Shown: in pieces, positions 1 to 7,578 of the stretch | Position numbering within the stretch: position 1 is the first letter of the stretch | How the letters are laid out: every line of letters begins with the position of its first letter | Assembly (NCBI RefSeq): GCF_022747945.1 | Contig: NZ_JALDST010000001.1 | Coordinates: forward strand, 2,294,001 to 2,358,000 | Length of the DNA stretch: 64,000 nucleotides | Direction: 5' to 3' | Source of the DNA: Micromonospora sp. R77 | GTDB lineage: Bacteria; Actinomycetota; Actinomycetes; Mycobacteriales; Micromonosporaceae | The notes under the pieces: model-generated | What the model was told of the DNA's origin: nothing | Databases searched by the model: none | Seen by the model: only the letters and a program-made list of their open reading frames with translations | Position numbers and translations under genes: made by a program

Positions 1-806
1 GCGAGCTGGACCAGGTTCGGGTCGAAGCCGGCCTCGGCGAGCACCTGACGGGCGTACTTCACGGTGATCGCCAGCGGCAGCACGGCGCGCGGGTGCGGCT
101 TGACGACCACCGGGTTGCCGGTGACCAGCGAGGCGAAGAGCCCCGGGTACGAGTTCCAGGTCGGGAAGGTGTTGCAGCCGATGACCAGCGCCACCCCGCG
201 CGGGACCACGTGGAACGTCTTGGTCATCCGCAGCGGGTCGCCCTTGCCGGCGGCCTTCTCCCAGCCGGCCGTCCCCGGGTGCCGGGTCATCTCCGCGTAC
301 GCGTAGGCGACGGCCTCCAGCGCGCGGTCCAGCGCGTGCGCGCCACCGGCCTGGAAGGCCATCACGAACGCCTGGCCGCTGGTGAACTGCACCGCGTTGG
401 CCAGCTCGAAGATGTGCTTGTGCAGCCGGTCCAGGATCTCCAGGCAGACCCCGACCCGGGCCTGCGGGCCGGCGTCGCGCCAGGCCGGCAGGGCGGCCGA
501 GGCGGCGGCCACCAGCTGGTCGGCGGAGGCGTGCGGGTAGCGGACGTCCAGCGCCAGCCCGAACGGGCTCGCCTCGGTGGCGACCGTGTCGCCGTCCGTC
601 GGCTGGTCCAGGGGGAAGTCGCCGTTCAGGTACGCCTCGAAGGCGGCCTTACCGTCGGCGGCGGCGGTCTCGCCGTAGACCCGAGGGCTGGGCGACTCCG
701 GGTAGGCGGACCAGTAGCCCCGCTCCGTGATCGCGGTCAGCGCACGGTTCAGGGTGTCGGCGTGCCTGTCGTACAGGGGGTGCGGGGTCTCCGTCATGTC
801 CGCCAT
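1..806 (-). CDS. paaN: Phenylacetic acid degradation protein PaaN (aldehyde dehydrogenase family), 3' part cut by window edge
   Basis: The N-terminal 268 codons are visible; the rest lies beyond base 1. The protein opens MADMTETPHPLYDRH and contains NPVVVKPHP and VIGCNTFPTWNSYPG, typical of the actinobacterial PaaN branch of the aldehyde dehydrogenase superfamily. By family knowledge PaaN oxidises the semialdehyde from ring opening in aerobic phenylacetate catabolism. The catalytic Cys region is outside the window. ATG codons at 809, 806 and 797 are all in frame and none has a strong ribosome binding site; 806 is chosen for the best fit to homologous N-termini. It lies 43 bp downstream of the acetyltransferase gene on the same strand, so cotranscription is possible. 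No other paa gene is visible. Confidence 0.85.
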   Translation of the reverse strand, partial: MADMTETPHPLYDRHADTLNRALTAITERGYWSAYPESPSPRVYGETAAADGKAAFEAYLNGDFPLDQPTDGDTVATEASPFGLALDVRYPHASADQLVAAASAALPAWRDAGPQARVGVCLEILDRLHKHIFELANAVQFTSGQAFVMAFQAGGAHALDRALEAVAYAYAEMTRHPGTAGWEKAAGKGDPLRMTKTFHVVPRGVALVIGCNTFPTWNSYPGLFASLVTGNPVVVKPHPRAVLPLAITVKYARQVLAEAGFDPNLVQL

Positions 807-849
807 CATGCAACAGGAAGCCACCAGATCAGTAGACCCGTGTCACATC

Positions 850-1869
850 TCAAACCGTCAACTGCCAGTCCGTCCAGGCGTCGACCGGCCGGAAGCCGAG
901 CTGCTCGTTGATCGCCACCATGTGGTGGTTCTCGGCGGCGTTCCAGGTGTCGATCGCGCGCAGGGCGGGCTCGTGGTCCAGCACGTAGCGCAGATTGTCG
1001 ATCTTGGTGAGCAGGCCGAGCCGGTGCCCCCGGTGCGGCGGGTCGACCAGGGTGATCTGCTGGTACGCGTGCCAGTCCGCGCTCGGACCGAGGTCGATCA
1101 GGGTCCAGGCCACCAGCCGGCCGGACTCCTCGTGCCGCACCGCGTGGTGGTAGCGGCGGCGGCCCCGCGCGTCCAGCGCCCGCTCGGTGCCCCGCAGCCG
1201 GGCCACGTCGACCTGCTCCGGCTCCCACTCCAGGTCACCCAGGGGCGCGTCGGTCATCAGCCGACCGTCGAGGTAGGCCACGTCGGCGGCGTACTCCTCG
1301 GGGGTGTCGCCCTGCCAGCGGACCGTGCGGTAGCCGACGGCGCGCGCCCGGGCCTCCGCGGCCAGGGCGTCGAGTACGGCATGGTCGAGCCGGCCGGTGT
1401 CGAGCCGGCGGCGCACCTCGGCGAGCACCGGCCGGGCGCCCGTCATGGCGGCGAACGCCGCAGGCGCCTCCGGGCGGGCGACTCCGTCCGGCAGCGCCGC
1501 GACGGTCATCCACGCCACCCGCTTGCGGCCGTCCTCGCGCAGCACCCGCAACCCGTGCTCGTGCAGGGCCCGGCCGACGCCCCGCCGACGCAGGTCGGGA
1601 TGCACCACCAGCTCGGCGTTGGCGTTCTCGGTGTTGTCGAGCTGCGGCAGGTCCAGCCGGAGATAGCCGGCCGGTACGCCGTCCAGCCGGGCCAGCGCCC
1701 AGCGCGGCGCGTTGCCCGGCATCGGGTGGTGGATCCCGGCGTCGAAGCGCCGCCGGCAGAACGGCGGGAAGTCCGGCAGGTCGGCGGCGTTGGCCGCCGC
1801 GCCGATCCGGTACGCCTCGTCGATCGCGCCCCGGTCGGCGGCGTCGAACGGCGCGATCGTGATGCTCAT
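850..1869 (-). CDS. Two-domain GNAT family N-acetyltransferase
   Basis: This 339-residue protein contains two tandem GNAT folds. The first has the acetyl-CoA pyrophosphate loop in VVHPDLRRRGVGRALHEHG at about residues 87-105, and the second has a shorter version, PPHRGHRLGLLTKI, near residue 275. The tandem layout recalls mycothiol synthase, but the substrate cannot be read from the sequence. The reading frame is open further upstream; ATG at 1869 (MSITIAPFD) is chosen because the fold begins there and the upstream extension looks non-coding. There is no clear Shine-Dalgarno sequence, so a leaderless mRNA is possible. It precedes paaN by 43 bp. Confidence 0.8.
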   Translation of the reverse strand: MSITIAPFDAADRGAIDEAYRIGAAANAADLPDFPPFCRRRFDAGIHHPMPGNAPRWALARLDGVPAGYLRLDLPQLDNTENANAELVVHPDLRRRGVGRALHEHGLRVLREDGRKRVAWMTVAALPDGVARPEAPAAFAAMTGARPVLAEVRRRLDTGRLDHAVLDALAAEARARAVGYRTVRWQGDTPEEYAADVAYLDGRLMTDAPLGDLEWEPEQVDVARLRGTERALDARGRRRYHHAVRHEESGRLVAWTLIDLGPSADWHAYQQITLVDPPHRGHRLGLLTKIDNLRYVLDHEPALRAIDTWNAAENHHMVAINEQLGFRPVDAWTDWQLTV

Positions 1870-2288
1870 GGGAGCGAGAGTGGTCGCAAACGGCGATCGG
1901 GGCCAGCGAATTTCGCTGACCCCGACGGCGACGTTGGTCGGGAGGGACGATCGCACAACGCCTCCGGCGTTGGGTCGTAAGAACTTAGAAAGTCTCCGGC
2001 GAAACGCCCTCCCGCACGGAGCATCTTGCGCCGTCCGAATCCTGCCGTCAAGTCCTTACCGGCGGGTTTTTCACACTCACAGCGAAACGCCAGTTACCCC
2101 CTGATGCGCCCGATCCCCCCTTCGGGCGATCCCACCCTCCCCCACCCAGCCAGTCGCCCCCGCCTCCCTCGTCGATCATGGAGGCGTGGCGGGCGACAAA
2201 ACTCGCGAAAGCCGTCTCCCGGGCGCGACAAGTCCATGATCGACGCCGAGGGGGCGGGCGGGACGGGGCGGTGGGGGTGGGGGTGGGG
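1870..2288. other. Gene-free interval with a palindromic repeat
   Basis: About 420 bases between the acetyltransferase start and the stop codon of the ThrC-like gene. The part nearest the acetyltransferase should hold its promoter. A short GC hairpin (about 2106-2130, GCCCGA/TCGGGC arms) may end transcription of the ThrC-like gene. A 12-bp inverted repeat at 2171-2244 is listed separately. No credible coding frame was found, and in particular no small ThiS/MoaD-like gene next to the ThrC-like gene. Confidence 0.6.
2171..2244. repeat. Palindromic intergenic repeat, GATCATGG family, copy 1
   Basis: Perfect 12-bp inverted repeat, GTCGATCATGGA at 2171-2182 and TCCATGATCGAC at 2233-2244, separated by 50 bases. 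The outer GATCATGG/CCATGATC sequence resembles the ends of the element at 20471-20537, suggesting one dispersed family. It is intergenic, downstream of the ThrC-like gene. Confidence 0.65.
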
Positions 2289-3578
2289 TCAGGTGAGGAG
2301 GCCGGCGTCGCGGGCGGCGCGAAGGGAGGGCTTGATGCGGTGGGTGGGGCCGACCTCGGCGGCCACCGCGTCGAGGGTCTTGAGGCCCTCGCCGGTGTTG
2401 AAGACCACCGTCTCGGCGGCCGGGTCGAGCTTTCCGGACTCGACCAGCTTGCGCAGGACCGCCACGGTGACGCCGCCTGCGGTCTCCGCGAAGACCCCGG
2501 TGGTACGGGCCAGGTCACGGATGCCGGCGCGGATCTCGTCGTCGTCGGCGTACTCCATCCAGCCGCCAGTGCGGCGGACCGCCTCCAACGCGTAGAGGCC
2601 GGCGGCCGGGTCGCCGATGTTCAGCGACTTGGCGATGCCGGTGGGCTTGACCGGGGTGATGGTGTCGGTGTCCGCGTGCAGCGCGGTGGCGATCGGATTG
2701 CAGCCGGCCGACTGGGCGCCGAACACCTTCCAGCCACCGGCCGGCGCCTCGACCAGGCCGATCTCGACCAGCTCGGCGAACGCCTTGTCGATCTTCGTGA
2801 GCAGTTCGCCGGAGGCCATCGGGATCACCACCTGGGCGGGGATCCGCCAGCCGAGCTGCTCGGCCACCTCGTACCCGAGGGTCTTGGAGCCCTCCGCGTA
2901 GTAGGGCCGGACGTTGACGTTGACGAACGCGGTGTCCTCGAACTCGTCGGTCTCCACCAGCTCACCGCAGAGCCGGTTCACGTCGTCGTACGAGCCGTCG
3001 ATGGCGACCAGCTCGCCGCCGTAGACAGCGGTGGTGACGACCTTGCCCTGCTCCAGGTCGCTGGGGATGAAGACCACCGACGGGACGCCGGCCCGGGCGG
3101 CGTGTGCGGCGACCGAGTTGGCCAGGTTACCGGTGGAGGCACAGGCGTACCGGGTGAAACCGAGCGCCCGGGCGGCGGTCAGCGCCACCGAGACCACCCG
3201 GTCCTTGAACGAGTGGGTCGGGTTGGCACTGTCGTCCTTCACCCAGAGCGGACCGGTGAGGCCCAGCTCGGCGGCGAGGTTCGGGGCGGCGACCAGCGGG
3301 GTGAGGCCCGGGTCGACGGTCACCCGGGTGGCCGGGTCCTGGCCGGCCGGCAGCAGGGCCGCGTACCGCCAGATGCTGTTCGGGCCGGCCTCGATCTGGG
3401 CGCGGGTGACGGTGGCCAGGGCGGCGGTGTCGTAGTCGACCTCCAGCGGGCCGAAGCACTCGTAGCAGGCGTGCTGCGCGGCGAGCGGGTAGCGCGCCGA
3501 ACAGGCGCGACAGACCAGGGCACGGGCCGGGCTGAGGGTGGTGTCGATGCCGGTGGCGGCGGGAAGCGTCGACGTCAT
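2289..3578 (-). CDS. Threonine synthase-family PLP enzyme; possible O-phosphohomoserine-dependent homocysteine synthase
   Basis: A 429-residue fold-type II PLP enzyme of the ThrC family. The N-terminus has a zinc-ribbon-like pair, CRAC (about residues 23-26) and CYEC (about 38-41). The PLP lysine is in NPTHSFKDRV near residue 124, and the phosphate-binding region is TGNLANSVAAHAARAG. The standard reaction is O-phosphohomoserine to threonine. However, the usual actinobacterial ThrC of the hom-thrC-thrB operon is shorter (about 350 residues, from memory) and lacks this N-terminal module, and no hom or thrB is nearby. A SAM-I riboswitch ends 14 nt before the ATG, which points to methionine metabolism. 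I recall a ThrC homologue in Streptomyces (MetM) reported to make homocysteine from O-phosphohomoserine; this gene fits that idea but sequence alone cannot decide. Confidence 0.85.
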   Translation of the reverse strand: MTSTLPAATGIDTTLSPARALVCRACSARYPLAAQHACYECFGPLEVDYDTAALATVTRAQIEAGPNSIWRYAALLPAGQDPATRVTVDPGLTPLVAAPNLAAELGLTGPLWVKDDSANPTHSFKDRVVSVALTAARALGFTRYACASTGNLANSVAAHAARAGVPSVVFIPSDLEQGKVVTTAVYGGELVAIDGSYDDVNRLCGELVETDEFEDTAFVNVNVRPYYAEGSKTLGYEVAEQLGWRIPAQVVIPMASGELLTKIDKAFAELVEIGLVEAPAGGWKVFGAQSAGCNPIATALHADTDTITPVKPTGIAKSLNIGDPAAGLYALEAVRRTGGWMEYADDDEIRAGIRDLARTTGVFAETAGGVTVAVLRKLVESGKLDPAAETVVFNTGEGLKTLDAVAAEVGPTHRIKPSLRAARDAGLLT

Positions 3579-3592
3579 GTCGAGGAGGTCCT

Positions 3593-3720
3593 CTCATCTT
3601 TCCCCGCATCGCACCCTGCGACGGGGACGGAATTGGCACCTGCCCACGCGGCTCGTCGTCGAGCGTGCGGGTGGTTGCCGGGGCGTCGTCGGGCCGTATC
3701 CCTCAGCCCCTCTGGATGAG
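3593..3720 (-). promoter_or_regulatory. SAM-I (S-box) riboswitch controlling the ThrC-family gene
   Basis: On the minus strand the leader shows the S-box hallmarks in order: P1 left strand CTCATC (3720-3715), CAGAGGGGCTGAGGGA, GGCCC, GACGCCCCGGCAACC, GGTGCCAATTCC and a closing GGGGAAAGATGAG with P1 right strand at 3598-3593. The start codon (3578) follows within 14 nt and the AGAGGA ribosome binding site abuts P1. There is no room for a terminator, so control is probably translational. A possible -10 box TAGACT (minus strand, 3745-3740) would place transcription start just before the aptamer. Confidence 0.93.
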
Positions 3721-3864
3721 GTATTCAGTTGTACCGCCGAGTCTAAGCACTCCGTCCACCACCGCCACCCGCGGTTCCCACGCTGTGAGCCACCTGACCC
3801 GCACCGCGCACCCACCGGCCCGGAAGCCGCAGCACCGCTCACCGCGGTGCGGTGGGGTCGGGGG

Positions 3865-4839
3865 TCAGCGGGCGGCCACGGCGAGGGGGTCGACGACCGC
3901 CGGGCGGTCGGTGACGGCGCTGGGAGCAGGCGCGCGTGTGGCGTCGGGAACGGCGCGGGACCGGGTCACCAGGTTCGCGGCGACCAGGGCGGCGATGGTC
4001 AGGGCCGCACCGACCAGCTCCACCACGCCGGGCCGGTAGCCGCGCGCGGTCTGCACCACGAAGGTGGTCACCGGGACCAGGTTCATGAAGAGCGCGGCGT
4101 CCGCCGCGCCCAGCCGGCGGACCCCGGTGTTCCACGCGAGCACCGCGAGCACGGCGGCGACCAGCACGGCGTACGCCAGCTGCGGGGCGACCGCGACGAG
4201 GTCGGCGGCGGCGGGCGCGTGCTGGACGCCGGTACGGTCGGCGACGGCGCTGGCGACGAGCATCGCCACGGTGCCGGCGACCGCGGTCAGCGTGGTGTAG
4301 CGCAACGGGGACCAGTCGGCGAACCGGCTCGCTCCGTGGGTGTAGACGGCCCAGCCGAGCACCGCGCCGATCATCAACAACCCGCCGACCCCGAACTGAC
4401 CGAGCCCGTCGAGCCGACCCCGGGTGATCACCAGGCCGACACCGAGCAGGGCGAAGAGCGAGACCACCAGCAACGCCGGCCGGGGTCGTACGCCGTCCCG
4501 CACCCAGCGGACCAGCTGGGTGACCAGCGGCACGGTGGCGACGAAGAGGGCGATCTGCTGCGGGGCGGCGTGCCCGAGGGCCAGGTTGGTGAGCACGTTG
4601 AAGCCGGCGAAGCCGAGCACCCCGAGCACCACCACCTCGACCGCCCGGCCACCGGAGCGCAACGCGCCGGGACCCTCCCGGAGCAGCAGGAGCGCGACCA
4701 GGACGGCGGTGGCGAGCAGGTAGCGGACGGTGGTGAGGTTCAGCGGGTCGACCCGGGTGAGGGCGCTGGCCAGGACGGGGAACATGACGCCCCAGCTGAG
4801 CACGGCGAAGAGCGGGAAGGTGGCGTGACGAGAGCGCAT
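3865..4839 (-). CDS. EamA/DMT family transporter
   Basis: A 324-residue, strongly hydrophobic protein with about ten predicted membrane segments and two EamA repeats, opening MRSRHATFPLFAVLSWGVMFP. Members of this drug/metabolite transporter superfamily usually export amino acids, metabolites or toxic compounds; the substrate here is unknown. ATG at 4839 is chosen because TTGGAG lies at correct spacing and the frame upstream is non-coding. It is divergent from an ArsR-type regulator, with two palindromic operators between them, so repression by that regulator is likely. Confidence 0.88.
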   Translation of the reverse strand: MRSRHATFPLFAVLSWGVMFPVLASALTRVDPLNLTTVRYLLATAVLVALLLLREGPGALRSGGRAVEVVVLGVLGFAGFNVLTNLALGHAAPQQIALFVATVPLVTQLVRWVRDGVRPRPALLVVSLFALLGVGLVITRGRLDGLGQFGVGGLLMIGAVLGWAVYTHGASRFADWSPLRYTTLTAVAGTVAMLVASAVADRTGVQHAPAAADLVAVAPQLAYAVLVAAVLAVLAWNTGVRRLGAADAALFMNLVPVTTFVVQTARGYRPGVVELVGAALTIAALVAANLVTRSRAVPDATRAPAPSAVTDRPAVVDPLAVAAR

Positions 4840-4851
4840 CGCAGCTCCAAT

Positions 4852-4869
4852 GTTCGAGTATCGTCGAAC
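4852..4869. promoter_or_regulatory. Palindromic operator, EamA-proximal
   Basis: Perfect inverted repeat GTTCGA-N6-TCGAAC in the eamA/arsR intergenic region, 12 bp upstream of the EamA start codon. The half-site is the same as in the operator at 4892-4913. It is a probable site for the adjacent ArsR-family protein. Confidence 0.6.
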
Positions 4870-4891
4870 CAACGACGCCGACTCTAGGAGC

Positions 4892-4913
4892 TTGTTCGAC
4901 GAAAGTCGAACAA
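4892..4913. promoter_or_regulatory. Palindromic operator, ArsR-proximal
   Basis: Perfect 9-bp inverted repeat TTGTTCGAC-GAAA-GTCGAACAA, 16 bp before the ArsR start codon. It shares the GTTCGA half-site with 4852-4869. The position would allow autorepression. Confidence 0.65.
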
Positions 4914-4929
4914 CGGTTACACTGGTCAC

Positions 4930-5235
4930 ATGGAGCTGCACGAGCCCGAGCTGCGCGACGTACCGGTCACCGCCGTCCTGGCGGCGTTGGCCGACGAGGT
5001 CCGGCTGCAGATCGTGCGGACCCTCGCCGGGGGTGGCGAGCACGTCTGCGGCACCTTCGAGCTGGGCATCTCCAAGGCCACCCGGAGCCACCACCTGAAG
5101 GTGCTGCGCGAGGCGGGACTGACCCGGACCCGGGTCGCCGGCACCAGCCGGTACGTCCGACTGCGCCGCGACGAACTGGACCGCCTCTATCCCGGCCTGC
5201 TCGATGCGGTCCTCGCCGCACCCCACCGCCCCTGA
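4930..5235 (+). CDS. ArsR-family winged-helix regulator
   Basis: A 101-residue single-domain winged-helix protein. The recognition helix is in CGTFELGISKATRSHHLKVLREAGL (about residues 40-65), followed by the wing TRVAGTSRYVRLRRDEL. The metal-binding CxC pairs of classical arsenic sensors are not evident, so the signal is probably not a metal or uses other residues. It is divergent from the EamA exporter across 90 bp holding two operators. The likely role is local repression of that exporter and of itself. Confidence 0.85.
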   Translation: MELHEPELRDVPVTAVLAALADEVRLQIVRTLAGGGEHVCGTFELGISKATRSHHLKVLREAGLTRTRVAGTSRYVRLRRDELDRLYPGLLDAVLAAPHRP

Positions 5236-5241
5236 GGGCTG

Positions 5242-5277
5242 AGCCCCGGCGGGGAACGTCCCTTCCCCGCCGGGGCT
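5242..5277. terminator. Bidirectional stem-loop between convergent arsR and doxX
   Basis: Perfect 15-bp GC-rich inverted repeat (5242-5256 and 5263-5277) with a 6-nt loop, placed between the two stop codons of convergent genes. It has no T-run, as is common in high-GC actinobacteria. Confidence 0.65.
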
Positions 5278-5299
5278 GACCGCGGCACGGCGTGGCCGG

Positions 5300-5749
5300 T
5301 CAGGCCGGCACCGAGGAACGCGGGGCCGGTCGGGGGCCGGCGGTGGCGGTCCGGCTGCGCCGGAGCACCGCGTCCAGCGCCCAACTGCCCGGGCCGAGGA
5401 CCGCGATCAGCACGAACGCCCAGCAGAAGAGGACCGCCGGCTCGCCGCCGTTGCGGATCGGCAGCAGCCCTTCGGGCTGGTGCACGGTGAAATAGGCGTA
5501 CGCCATGGAACCGGAGGCGAGGAGGGCGGCGGGGCGGGTGAGGAGCCCGACGAGCACCAGCGCACCGCAGACCGCCTGGATCAGCGCCGCCCACCAGCCC
5601 GGCCACTGCCCCGCCGGCACCGCGTGGCCGGTGCCCCGGTTGCCGCCCAGGACGCCGAGCAGCGACGAGAGGCCGTGACAGAGGAAGAGAAGGCCGACGA
5701 CCATGCGGTACAGGGAGAGGGCCGGACCGTTCAGCCGGTCGAGACTCAT
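5300..5749 (-). CDS. DoxX family membrane protein
   Basis: A 149-residue membrane protein with four predicted hydrophobic segments, starting MSLDRLNGPALSLYRMVVGLLFLCHG, the usual DoxX opening. DoxX proteins are linked in some actinobacteria to redox or thiol stress, but the precise role is not settled. ATG at 5749 is preceded by GGAGG four bases upstream, which decides the start. It is divergent from the lipoprotein gene at 5898, and the AT-rich gap of about 150 bp should contain both promoters. Confidence 0.85.
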   Translation of the reverse strand: MSLDRLNGPALSLYRMVVGLLFLCHGLSSLLGVLGGNRGTGHAVPAGQWPGWWAALIQAVCGALVLVGLLTRPAALLASGSMAYAYFTVHQPEGLLPIRNGGEPAVLFCWAFVLIAVLGPGSWALDAVLRRSRTATAGPRPAPRSSVPA

Positions 5750-5897
5750 GATGCCTCCATTGATGGGGATGAATGGATTTCTCATCATGGGGCACGTAGA
5801 CATAGAAGTTAATAGATTCCTTGTGGATGGGAAGGCGTCCCGGTGGCACCGGCTCAGTACGGTGCGGGCACCTTCCCCGAGAGAGGACCCCCCGCCC

Positions 5898-6611
5898 ATG
5901 CGCCGGACCCTGCCGAGCCTCGCGACCCTCGCCCTGGTCGGTCTGCTGACCGCCTGTGGAGGCGACTCCGGCCCGGTCGCCTCCGCGGTCACCACGGTCA
6001 CCCCGCCGGCCGACACCCCGACCGCCGCCGCGACCACCTCCGACGCCACGCCGACCACCCCTGACGAGACGCCGAGCAGCACCACGGCCGCGCCGGTGGC
6101 CACCACCAAGGCCCCCGCCCCGAAGCCGGTGCCGGCCACGGTGCCGGCGCTCACCTGCAAGCAACTCGCCGGGGCGCACGTCGGCAGCGCGAAGGTGAAG
6201 TTCAACGGCTACCCCGACTACATCCCGCTGCTCGACGGCATCTGGAACGGCGAGGACGGGGCGAGCGTCGAGCTGCAGAAGCCGTGCGGCATCGGCGACT
6301 TGGACGGCGACAAGGCCGCCGACGCGGTCGGCGTGGTGACGTTGCGGGCCGGTGGCGTCGGACAGTTCTGGACCGTCGTGGTGTGGCACAACTCGGCCGG
6401 CAAGCCGGCCTACCGGACCCTGGTCGACCTCGGCGACCGCAACCCGGTCACCTCGATCAGCGTGAGCGGGCAGCGGGCCACCGTGGTCTGGCTGACCCGC
6501 AGCGACGGCCGGAGCATGGCCGAGCTGGACATCAAGCGGACCACGGTCTACCAGCTCGCCGGAACCGCGCTGACGGAGGTCGGCCACACCGACGCCGCGT
6601 ACACCCCCTGA
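5898..6611 (+). CDS. Secreted lipoprotein with Thr/Pro-rich linker
   Basis: A 237-residue protein with a lipoprotein signal: MRR, a hydrophobic stretch, and lipobox LTAC with the modified Cys at residue 20. A low-complexity Thr/Pro/Ala linker (about residues 30-85) follows, then a folded region beginning TCKQLAGAHVGSAKVKFNGY and containing GIGDLDGDKAADAVGVV, an aspartate-rich loop reminiscent of FG-GAP-type calcium loops. No enzyme family is recognised. It is probably anchored outside the cytoplasmic membrane. Confidence 0.8.
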   Translation: MRRTLPSLATLALVGLLTACGGDSGPVASAVTTVTPPADTPTAAATTSDATPTTPDETPSSTTAAPVATTKAPAPKPVPATVPALTCKQLAGAHVGSAKVKFNGYPDYIPLLDGIWNGEDGASVELQKPCGIGDLDGDKAADAVGVVTLRAGGVGQFWTVVVWHNSAGKPAYRTLVDLGDRNPVTSISVSGQRATVVWLTRSDGRSMAELDIKRTTVYQLAGTALTEVGHTDAAYTP

Positions 6612-6678
6612 CGTCGTGGGCGGTGACGGCCGGGGCGTCCGCGCCGGCCCCACCGCGCCCACCGTCCGCGCGCCGACC

Positions 6679-7578
6679 TCAGCTGGTGATGTCCTTGCGG
6701 GTGAAGCGCCAGAAGGCCAGCCCCCAGAACAGCGTGGCGTAGCTGACCGCCGAGATGGTGCCGCGCACCACGTCGTCGGTCTGCACCGGGGTGGAGAGCA
6801 ACCCCAGCCAGGCGCTGGCGTAGTGGGTCGGCAGGAAGGCGCGCAGCGCGCCCAGCGCGGTGATCTGGTCCAGGATGCTGGAGAGGATCCAGAGCAGCAC
6901 CGCACCGCCGACCGCGCCCAACGCGGCGTCCGTCGTCACCGAGAGCAGGAACGCCAGGCCGGCCACCACCAGGAGTACGACCGCCAGATAGCCGAGCACC
7001 GCCAGCAGCCGGAGCAGCCCGTCGGTCGGGGCCAGCTCGGCGGAGACCTGGCTGCGCAGCGGCGACCAGCCGTACCGGAGGGTGCCGGCGAGCAGGGCGG
7101 TGCCGGCGAGCAGCAGCAGCGCCAGCGCCGAGTACGCGAGCGCCACCACCAGCTTCACCGTGAGCAGCCGGGCCCGGGGCACCGGGACCGCCAGCAGGTA
7201 GCGCAGGCTGCCCCAGCTCGCCTCGCTGGCCACCGTGTCCCCGCAGAACAGCGCCACCACCACGACCAGCAGGAACGACGCCGACACGAAGATCGAGAAG
7301 AGGGTGAAGTTGAGCCCGCCCGAGGTGGCCAGGTCGACCAGGCTGGCGAACTCGTTGCGCCCGTTGTCGCCGTCGTTGCCCGAGTCGAACTGGAAGGCGA
7401 CCAGGATGATCAGCGGCAGCAGCACCATGAACCCGAGCGCCAACTGGGTACGCCGCCGCGACGCCTGCCGGCGGAACTCCGCCCGGAACGGCAGCGTCAC
7501 CGACGGCCGGTAGCCGACCGCCGCCCCACCCGGACCGACCGGGTCCGTCGTCGAGCCGACCGAAGAGCCCGCCATCAC
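6679..7578 (-). CDS. ABC transporter permease (ABC-2 type)
   Basis: A 299-residue membrane protein with about six hydrophobic segments and the common ABC-2 layout: cytoplasmic N-terminus with an FRRQASRRRTQLALG start, a large loop after the first membrane helix, and C-terminal RKDITS. Its ATG overlaps the TGA of the upstream ATPase-hydrolase fusion gene by four bases (7575-7578), implying translational coupling and a shared complex. The exported substrate is unknown. Confidence 0.85.
   Translation of the reverse strand: MMAGSSVGSTTDPVGPGGAAVGYRPSVTLPFRAEFRRQASRRRTQLALGFMVLLPLIILVAFQFDSGNDGDNGRNEFASLVDLATSGGLNFTLFSIFVSASFLLVVVVALFCGDTVASEASWGSLRYLLAVPVPRARLLTVKLVVALAYSALALLLLAGTALLAGTLRYGWSPLRSQVSAELAPTDGLLRLLAVLGYLAVVLLVVAGLAFLLSVTTDAALGAVGGAVLLWILSSILDQITALGALRAFLPTHYASAWLGLLSTPVQTDDVVRGTISAVSYATLFWGLAFWRFTRKDITS

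Noticed and set aside
1980..2288. A ThiS/MoaD-like sulfur carrier gene next to the ThrC-like gene
   Set aside because: Frames in this interval lack the fold's composition and any C-terminal Gly-Gly ending; if such a partner exists it is outside the window.
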